A DNA stretch of 64,000 nt, taken from CAYYFX01 sp046330135 (GTDB lineage: Bacteria > ARS69). Location of the stretch: positions 279,263-343,262 of the forward strand of contig JAXLTI010000007.1 of NCBI GenBank assembly GCA_046330135.1, in the 5' to 3' direction. Within the stretch, counting starts at the first letter, position 1. Each line of letters starts with the position of its first letter. The notes beneath the pieces are model-generated. The model was not told the DNA's origin and did not search any database. It saw nothing but the letters and a program-made list of their open reading frames with translations. Position numbers and translations under genes: made by a program. Below are positions 58,559-64,000 of the stretch, one piece after another.

Positions 58559-60439
58559 TCAATTCCCGGCGGACGCAGGCGGCGGCGACTGACCCGGGCC
58601 GTTCGTCGCGTGGCCCGCGGGAGGCGACGAGCTGACCGTGCCGGGCGGCGCCAGCGTGCCTTGCTGCATCTCCTCGAGCACCTCGCGCGCCCGTGCGGCC
58701 TCGCCCACGCTGGGGTGCGACGCGAGGAACTCCCGCAACGCCTGCGTCGCTTCGCCGGCCCTCCCGAGTCGCGCGAGCATCGCCGCGCGACTCACCCGCG
58801 CCGGCTCGAAGGACGGATCGCGCGCGATCGCGCGCTCGACGTCGCCGAGCGCGCCGGCGGTATCCCCGCTCAGGTCGCGGATCACGGCGCGCTCGTGCAG
58901 AAGCGCCGGATCCTCCGGCAACGACGCCAACGCCTTCTCCGCCTCGGCCCGCGCGTCGCCGAGCCGACCCGTGCGGCGCAGCAGCTCCACGCGCGCGAGG
59001 ACCGCGGAGTAGAGGCCGGGCCTCTCCGCGAGCGCGCGATCGATCCAGCGGAGGCTGCGCACCAGCTCGCCGCGATCGCGCTCGGCCTCCGCCACGAGCA
59101 CGTACGACATCACCCACGGGCGCTCGGGAACCCCGTACGGATTCAGCCGCACGGCGACGGCGAGCACCGCGGCCACCCCGGCGAGCGCCGCGGCCGGACG
59201 CAGGGCGCCGCGACGGACCGCGTCGACGATCGCGAGCACACCGCCCGATCCCAGCGCCACGACGAGCGGCGCCGCGGGCACGCGGAAGCGGTCGTTCACG
59301 AAGAACGCCACGCAACCGAGCAGCGCCACGACCCCCGCGCCCGCCGTCCGCACGACGTCGCTGCGGCGTCGCGCCGCCCAGGCTCCGACGACGGCGAGCG
59401 GGAGCCACCATCCCCACCCCGGCAGGCGAAGCAGCGGAATCTCCTCGGCGAAGAGCGCGAAGTCGTGGTTGTTCGGGATCTCGCGCGCCCAGAAGACGAG
59501 GCCGGCCTTCTTGAGGACCAGCCTCCCCCACCGCGCCGGATCCGCTCGGATCTCCGCGAGCGTCCGCCCCGTCCAGTACGCGGACACCTCCGACGGTCGG
59601 AGCGCACGGCCCTCCGCCCGCTCGGCGATCTTCGCGGCCGCCTCCACCATGCGATACCCGAGGGCCGTGGGCGCGGGCGCGAAGGTGGCGCTCATCCCGT
59701 CGGCCGACCGCGCGTTCCCGAGATAGAGGTTCAACCCGCCTTGCGTCGCGATGAACGCCGGGTCGCCGCACGCCGCGTTGTGGGCGGTGGCGAGGAGCGG
59801 CGCGAGGAGGAGCGCCACGGCGGCCACGAGCGCGTCGCGACGCGCCTTTCGCACGAGCGGCGCGAGCGGCGCGAGCGCCGCGACGAGGAGCGGCGGCCAA
59901 GTCACCCCGGCGAATCCCAGGAGGAGCCCGGCCGAAGCGGCGCGCAGCCACCCGCCGCGCTCGCTCGCGTCGAGCCCGAGCCAGAGGCCCGCGAGAAACG
60001 CCGGCACCGCGAAGCACGGAGAGAGGAACTGCCCGTCGAAGAAGAGGAACGTGGGATACGCGGCCGCGCCGAGGCCCGCGATCCACGCGGCGCGCGCTCC
60101 GAAGAGGCGCGCCGCGAGAAGCGCGGTGAGAAGCGGCGTGAGCAGCCCGAATGCGAGCTGCGCCATCACGAGCTTCGCCGGATCGGGACCGACGGCGCCC
60201 ACGAGCGCGCCGAGCGCCGCCACGTAGCCCGGAGCGCGGAAGAACGGCACCGCTCCCGGCCACGTTCCGTCGAGGAGGCCGCGCGCCCACTCCAGGTTCG
60301 CCGCCCCGTCCAGCACGGGCGCGATCAGCTCGCGGTGGAGATCCAGGGCACGCCAGTAGAGGAGGCGAATGACCGCCGCCACGGCGAGCGTCGCGAAGAG
60401 CGGCGCCGCGATCTCCCGCGCTCGCCCGGAGGCGCTCAC
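58559..60439 (-). CDS. GT39-like membrane glycosyltransferase fused to TPR repeats
   Basis: The product has 626 residues. N-terminal GT-C-type membrane part of about 10-11 TM helices (about 10-420), with LIAPVLDGAANLEWARGLLD in the first loop, FRAPGYVAALG, and GGLNLYLGNARSADGM. It is followed by a C-terminal soluble TPR domain (about 445-590: SLRWIDRALAERPG, DARAEAEKALASLPEDP, ALGDVERAIARDPSF, EATQALREFLASHPS) and a Pro/Ser-rich end. The arrangement recalls eukaryotic TMTC-type O-mannosyltransferases. The GTG at 60439 overlaps the permease stop by four bases, placing it in the MacB-like operon. Confidence 0.8.
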   Translation of the reverse strand: MSASGRAREIAAPLFATLAVAAVIRLLYWRALDLHRELIAPVLDGAANLEWARGLLDGTWPGAVPFFRAPGYVAALGALVGAVGPDPAKLVMAQLAFGLLTPLLTALLAARLFGARAAWIAGLGAAAYPTFLFFDGQFLSPCFAVPAFLAGLWLGLDASERGGWLRAASAGLLLGFAGVTWPPLLVAALAPLAPLVRKARRDALVAAVALLLAPLLATAHNAACGDPAFIATQGGLNLYLGNARSADGMSATFAPAPTALGYRMVEAAAKIAERAEGRALRPSEVSAYWTGRTLAEIRADPARWGRLVLKKAGLVFWAREIPNNHDFALFAEEIPLLRLPGWGWWLPLAVVGAWAARRRSDVVRTAGAGVVALLGCVAFFVNDRFRVPAAPLVVALGSGGVLAIVDAVRRGALRPAAALAGVAAVLAVAVRLNPYGVPERPWVMSYVLVAEAERDRGELVRSLRWIDRALAERPGLYSAVLARVELLRRTGRLGDARAEAEKALASLPEDPALLHERAVIRDLSGDTAGALGDVERAIARDPSFEPARVSRAAMLARLGRAGEATQALREFLASHPSVGEAARAREVLEEMQQGTLAPPGTVSSSPPAGHATNGPGQSPPPASAGN

Positions 60440-61677
60440 TCGCGCCGCAGCGCCTCGATCGGGTCGAGGCGTGCCGCGCGCGACGCGGGGTACAGGCCGA
60501 AGAACACGCCGATCAGGACGGAGAAGAGCACACCGGCGATCGCGGAGAGGGGACTCACGAGCGCCGGCAGGTGCGAGAACTTCGACACGAGCGCGGCGAG
60601 GATGAACCCGGCGGCCACGCCGATCACGCCGCCGATCCCGGTCAGGAGACCCGCCTCCACGAGGAACTGCGTGAGGATCGTCCCGCGCTCGGCGCCGACC
60701 GCCTTCCGCAGCCCGATCTCCTGCGTGCGCTCCGTCACCGAGACCAGCATGATGTTCATCACGCCGATCCCGCCGACGGTCAGCCCGATGGACGACAGCA
60801 CGAGGAGCACGAGACCGATCGGACCGGTGATCCGCTTCACGAAGTCCTCGATGCGGTCGTTCGAGATCAGCGCGAAGTCGTCCGTCTGCCCGGGACGCAG
60901 CCGATGGCGCTGGCGCATCACCACGCGGGCCTCCTGGATCACGTCCTCCGACGTGTGCCCCGGATTGACGGTCAGGTAGGCGTAGTACGGGCGATCGTCG
61001 AGGTTGAAGTGCTTGCGGAACGTGGTGGACGGAACGAACGCGAAGTTGTCCGCCATGCCGCCGAAGAGCGACTTCCGCTCCGCCGCGACGCCCACGACGG
61101 TGTAGTGGTCGTCGCCGATGCGGATGCGCTTCCCCAGGGGATCCACTCCCGGGAACAAGTCCCGCGCGGGGCCGGCGCCCAGGAACACGACGTTCGCGCT
61201 CGAGAAGATCTCGCCGTCCGTGAAGTAGCGTCCCGCCGCGGTGGGGATGGCGTACACGTAGAGGATGCGCGCCCCACCGCCGTTCACGAACACGGGCCGC
61301 GTCTTGAGGTCTCCCCGGTGCAGGATCGAGGCGTTGTTCGAGTCGATGTAGAACTCCGCGATGCCCACGGACGCGCAGCGCTCGCCCAGCGCGCGGGCGT
61401 CGTCAGGCGTGATGTCGGGGCGCGAGAGGATGCGCGGGTTGTCCGGATCCCCCTCGGTGAGGAAGTCGAAGCGCGAGAGCGTGACGACGGACTGATCCGT
61501 GGAGCGGATGTCGTGCTCGATCTTGCGGGAGAGCCCGCTCAGGATCGAGACCATGCCCATGAGCACCATCACGCCGATCGACACGCCGAGCACCAGGAGG
61601 CCCGAGCGCAGCTTGTGCGCCCTGACGACGCCGAGCGCCAGGCTCGCCGACTCCCGGAAGCTGACTCCCCTACTCAC
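60436..61677 (-). CDS. MacB/FtsX-type ABC permease, second in operon
   Basis: The product has 413 residues. TM1 lies at about 23-45, a large periplasmic MacB core domain follows (about 50-285), then three C-terminal TM helices with VGGIGVMNIMLVSVTERTQE, EIGLRKAVGAERG and LYPASRAARLDPIEALR, the standard FtsX-family signatures. It probably forms a heterodimer with the permease encoded just upstream (8-bp overlap). The ATPase is not in the window. Such systems export toxins, lipoproteins or signalling peptides by mechanotransmission. Confidence 0.9.
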   Translation of the reverse strand: MSRGVSFRESASLALGVVRAHKLRSGLLVLGVSIGVMVLMGMVSILSGLSRKIEHDIRSTDQSVVTLSRFDFLTEGDPDNPRILSRPDITPDDARALGERCASVGIAEFYIDSNNASILHRGDLKTRPVFVNGGGARILYVYAIPTAAGRYFTDGEIFSSANVVFLGAGPARDLFPGVDPLGKRIRIGDDHYTVVGVAAERKSLFGGMADNFAFVPSTTFRKHFNLDDRPYYAYLTVNPGHTSEDVIQEARVVMRQRHRLRPGQTDDFALISNDRIEDFVKRITGPIGLVLLVLSSIGLTVGGIGVMNIMLVSVTERTQEIGLRKAVGAERGTILTQFLVEAGLLTGIGGVIGVAAGFILAALVSKFSHLPALVSPLSAIAGVLFSVLIGVFFGLYPASRAARLDPIEALRRE

Positions 61678-62923
61678 GACGCAGCGCCTCCACGGGGTCC
61701 AACGACGCCGCCCGGCTCGCGGGGTAGATTCCGAAGAAGAACCCGACGCCGAACGTCACGCCGAGCCCCGCCGCGATCGACCACGGCTCCACCGCGTACG
61801 GCAGCGGGCTCAGCGCGGACACGAGCACCGCGAGCAGGAAGCCGAAGAGGATGCCGAGGAAGCCGCCGGTCATCGAGATCACGACCGACTCCGCCAGGAA
61901 CTGGCCGAGGATGTCGCCGCGGCTCGCGCCGATGGCCTTGCGCAGACCGATCTCGCGCGTGCGCTCGTTCACCGAGACCATCATCACGTTCATGATGACG
62001 ACGCCGCCGATGACGAGGGAGATGGCCACGAGGAGGATCAGCGCGGTGAAGATCGCGTGCGAGATGGACTGCCAGAGCGCCACGATCCGTTCGGACGAGG
62101 TCACCGCGAAGTCGTCGCCCTTCGAAGGCTTCAGCCCGTGGCGGATGCGCATCTCCACGCGGATCTGCTCCGTCACCGTGGGCACGTTCGAGATCTCGTC
62201 CACGAGGAAGCCCACCGCGATCGATTCCGTCCCGCCGAAGATCTTCAGGTAACGGCCGAGCGGCATCATCACGATGCGGTTCTGGTTCTCGCCGAGGACG
62301 GAAGGCTGCTCCTCCAACACGCCGATGACCTCGAGGTGGCGGCCGTTCACGAGGACCGTGCGCCCGACCGGCGCGTCGCTCTTGAGGATGCGCCGCGCCA
62401 CGTCCGACCCGATGATGCACACGGGCCGGCTGTGCTCCTCCTCGAACGGGCTGAAGTGCCGGCCCGCCGAGAGGGAGATGTCGTTCGACGTTTCCCGGCC
62501 GCGGTCCAGGAAGAACGGGTACTCGGCGGTCCAGCCCTCGATCTCGACGCCCGAGAGCGAGCGCCCCTCCCACTCCACCTTCCCGAAGTCGCGCGCGTGG
62601 GCCGCGACGCGCTCCACGCCCGGAATGGCCGCCGCGCGCAGCGCGCGGTAGTCCGCGAGCGTCACGTTCGGGTTGTGCAGGGAGGCCAGGAACGCGTCGA
62701 TGTCCGTGAGGACCTTGAGCTGGTCGATGCGCCGCAGCGTGAGGACGTTCGAGCCCTCGTTGGCGACTTCCTTGCGCACGTACTTGTCCGCCCCGTCGAT
62801 GAGCGAGACGACCGCGATGACGGAGGTCACGGCGACGATGTTGCCGAGCACGGTGAGGAAGGTCCGGAGCTTGTAGGCACCGAGCGAGCTCAGCGCGACT
62901 CGGATCCCTTCCCCGACGTTCAC
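61670..62923 (-). CDS. MacB/FtsX-type ABC permease, first in operon
   Basis: The product has 417 residues with the same architecture as its neighbour: TM1 (about 22-42), periplasmic core (about 45-285), and VIMNVMMVSVNERTREIGLR, IGASRGDILGQFL and GIYPASRAASLDPVEALRRE at the C-terminus. The two permeases are clearly homologous but divergent, implying a heteromeric transporter. The GTG at 62923 overlaps the HlyD-like stop by four bases. Confidence 0.9.
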   Translation of the reverse strand: MNVGEGIRVALSSLGAYKLRTFLTVLGNIVAVTSVIAVVSLIDGADKYVRKEVANEGSNVLTLRRIDQLKVLTDIDAFLASLHNPNVTLADYRALRAAAIPGVERVAAHARDFGKVEWEGRSLSGVEIEGWTAEYPFFLDRGRETSNDISLSAGRHFSPFEEEHSRPVCIIGSDVARRILKSDAPVGRTVLVNGRHLEVIGVLEEQPSVLGENQNRIVMMPLGRYLKIFGGTESIAVGFLVDEISNVPTVTEQIRVEMRIRHGLKPSKGDDFAVTSSERIVALWQSISHAIFTALILLVAISLVIGGVVIMNVMMVSVNERTREIGLRKAIGASRGDILGQFLAESVVISMTGGFLGILFGFLLAVLVSALSPLPYAVEPWSIAAGLGVTFGVGFFFGIYPASRAASLDPVEALRRE

Positions 62924-64000
62924 GACCCGTCCTCGCCCTCACGATCGCCCTTGCCCTTCGGGGCCTTCGACGCGCCTTCCTTCTCCTTGCGCTCGCGGAC
63001 CTTGTCCCCGGAAGCGAGGCGGCGCAGCGCGTCGAAGGGCCCCCGCACGACGACGTCTCCGGGGCGGAGGCCGGACATCACTTCGAAGTGACGCTTGCCC
63101 GAGATCCCGGTCTTCACCGGCGTGAACACCGCCTTGCCGTCCCTCACGACGAACACGCCCTCGACCTCGGTGGTCTCCTCGTCTCCCTTGATGCCGCGCG
63201 CCGAGTCCGCGGCGGCGACGGCGGAGTCCGCCCGCGCGAGCAAGGAGTCCGCCGCCGCGCCGGCCTTGGGCTTGCCGGCATGGCCGTGCTTGTGCTGCAG
63301 CTTCTCCGCTTCCTTGCGCGGATCCCGCAGCGCGAGGGCCTCGATCGGGACCGCGAGCACGCTGTCGCGCGTGTCGGTGACGATCTGCGCGCGCGCCGAG
63401 AGTCCCGGGCGCAGCGCTTCGGGGAAGTTCTCCAGGAGGATGCGCACGCGAAAGTCCTTCGCCTCCTGCGAGCCCAGCGCCCCGGCTTCATAGGCGCTGT
63501 TCCCCACCTCGAAGACCGAGCCTGCGATCTCCTTGTCCGGGAACGCGTCCACCTCGACCTTGGCCTTCTGGCCGTCGTGCACGTGCACCACTTCCGTCTC
63601 GTCGACGAGGATCTGGGCCTCCATCTCGGAGAGGTCCGCCACCGTCACCACGGACGAGCCGCGGTTGTAGAGATCGCCCGCGAGAACGTTCTCCCCCTTC
63701 TCCACCGCGAGGCGCACGACGACGCCGGGGATCTCCGCCCGGATCACGGTGCGCTCGAGCTCCTCCTGCGCGTTGTCCACGCCCGCTTTCGCGTCCACCA
63801 CGTCCTGCTCGGCGGAGCCCAGGCGCGCCGCGTCCACGTCCCGTGCCGTCTGCGCCTTCTCCAGGTCCGACGTGGAGCCGAGCCCGCGCTCCACGAGGCC
63901 GCGCATCCGATCCAGCTCCTGCGTGGCCTGCTTCAGCTCGCTCTTCGCCAGCTCCTCGCGCGCCTTCGCGCTGGCGTAGGCGGCCTTCGCCTGCTCGAGG
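62920..64000 (-). CDS. HlyD/MacA-type periplasmic adaptor, 5' end outside window
   Basis: At least 360 residues are visible, open to the right edge. From the edge: a coiled-coil hairpin (AKAREELAKSELKQATQEL through DVVDAKAGVDNAQEELERTV), a lipoyl-like segment (IRAEIPGVVVRLAVEKGENV), a beta-barrel (VVTVADLSEMEAQILVDE, GLSARAQIVTDTRDSVLAVP), then an Ala/Asp/Lys-rich insert (LQHKHGHAGKPKAGAAADSL) and the membrane-proximal domain (GVFVVRDGKAVFTPVKTGI). The tail is Lys/Glu-rich. As in MacA-MacB-TolC it would bridge the permeases and an outer-membrane channel. Confidence 0.9.
   Translation of the reverse strand, partial: LEQAKAAYASAKAREELAKSELKQATQELDRMRGLVERGLGSTSDLEKAQTARDVDAARLGSAEQDVVDAKAGVDNAQEELERTVIRAEIPGVVVRLAVEKGENVLAGDLYNRGSSVVTVADLSEMEAQILVDETEVVHVHDGQKAKVEVDAFPDKEIAGSVFEVGNSAYEAGALGSQEAKDFRVRILLENFPEALRPGLSARAQIVTDTRDSVLAVPIEALALRDPRKEAEKLQHKHGHAGKPKAGAAADSLLARADSAVAAADSARGIKGDEETTEVEGVFVVRDGKAVFTPVKTGISGKRHFEVMSGLRPGDVVVRGPFDALRRLASGDKVRERKEKEGASKAPKGKGDREGEDGS

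Overview
The window is about 70% G+C, densely coded and diderm. It has LptE, a Wza/Wzz-type capsule export set, MacB-like permeases, and secreted proteins with FlgD/Por-type C-terminal domains. Together with the DUF5683-like protein and the Trp/Cys-rich secreted proteins, this points to an FCB-affiliated lineage such as Candidatus Eisenbacteria. That assignment is inference; there is no rRNA gene here. Many genes start with GTG, and many neighbours overlap by exactly four bases (GTGA or ATGA), so long polycistronic operons are the rule.

Left part (1-16.2 kb): three possible very small membrane or leader ORFs; a PDZ/7TM/GAF/SpoIIE-type phosphatase; a TPR membrane protein; lptE-leuS; then a minus-strand operon of STAS antagonist, GAF-GGDEF diguanylate cyclase, UDP-sugar dehydrogenase, UDP-sugar epimerase and NtrC-type regulator. 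A polyprenyl-phosphate sugar transferase, an FN3 lipoprotein and a DUF5683-like protein lie upstream.

Centre (16.2-43.4 kb): an exosortase / extracellular polysaccharide island. One operon (22066 to 16246) encodes a Stp1-type glycosyltransferase, a DUF3473-type polysaccharide deacetylase, exosortase (Cys180/Arg231/His252), EpsI, a six-TM protein and a TPR lipoprotein. It lies behind a sigma-54 activator with a degenerate receiver domain, and a near-perfect -24/-12 promoter lies just upstream of that activator. A second operon (29807 to 25605) encodes an O-antigen-ligase-like protein, a glycosyltransferase, a hexapeptide acyltransferase and a FemAB-like protein. Next come a secreted beta-helix protein, a Stp2-type glycosyltransferase and an amidotransferase, then a 700-bp cluster of inverted and direct repeats. 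The block ends with two LPG-synthase-type flippases, a DPM-like GT2, a BY-kinase, Wzz and Wza. A probable exosortase substrate, an 89-residue Gly-rich protein with a PEP-CTERM tail, sits at 50.2 kb with its own terminator.

Right part (43.6-64 kb): a second sugar transferase with a clear terminator; a heterodimeric ABC exporter with one degenerate ATP site; a second copy of the secreted FlgD-tail protein; a DUF2064 protein and an AsmA protein; a DUF2225 protein; a GT87 mannosyltransferase; a recent tandem duplication of a ~1-kb unit carrying a secreted Cys/Trp-rich protein; tRNA-Arg(CCT); and an operon of an HlyD adaptor (cut by the window edge), two MacB-like permeases and a GT39-TPR fusion.

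Taken together, most of the window makes, modifies, exports and regulates a surface polysaccharide that appears coupled to exosortase sorting. Regulation seems to run through sigma-54, c-di-GMP and possibly an anti-sigma-antagonist switch.
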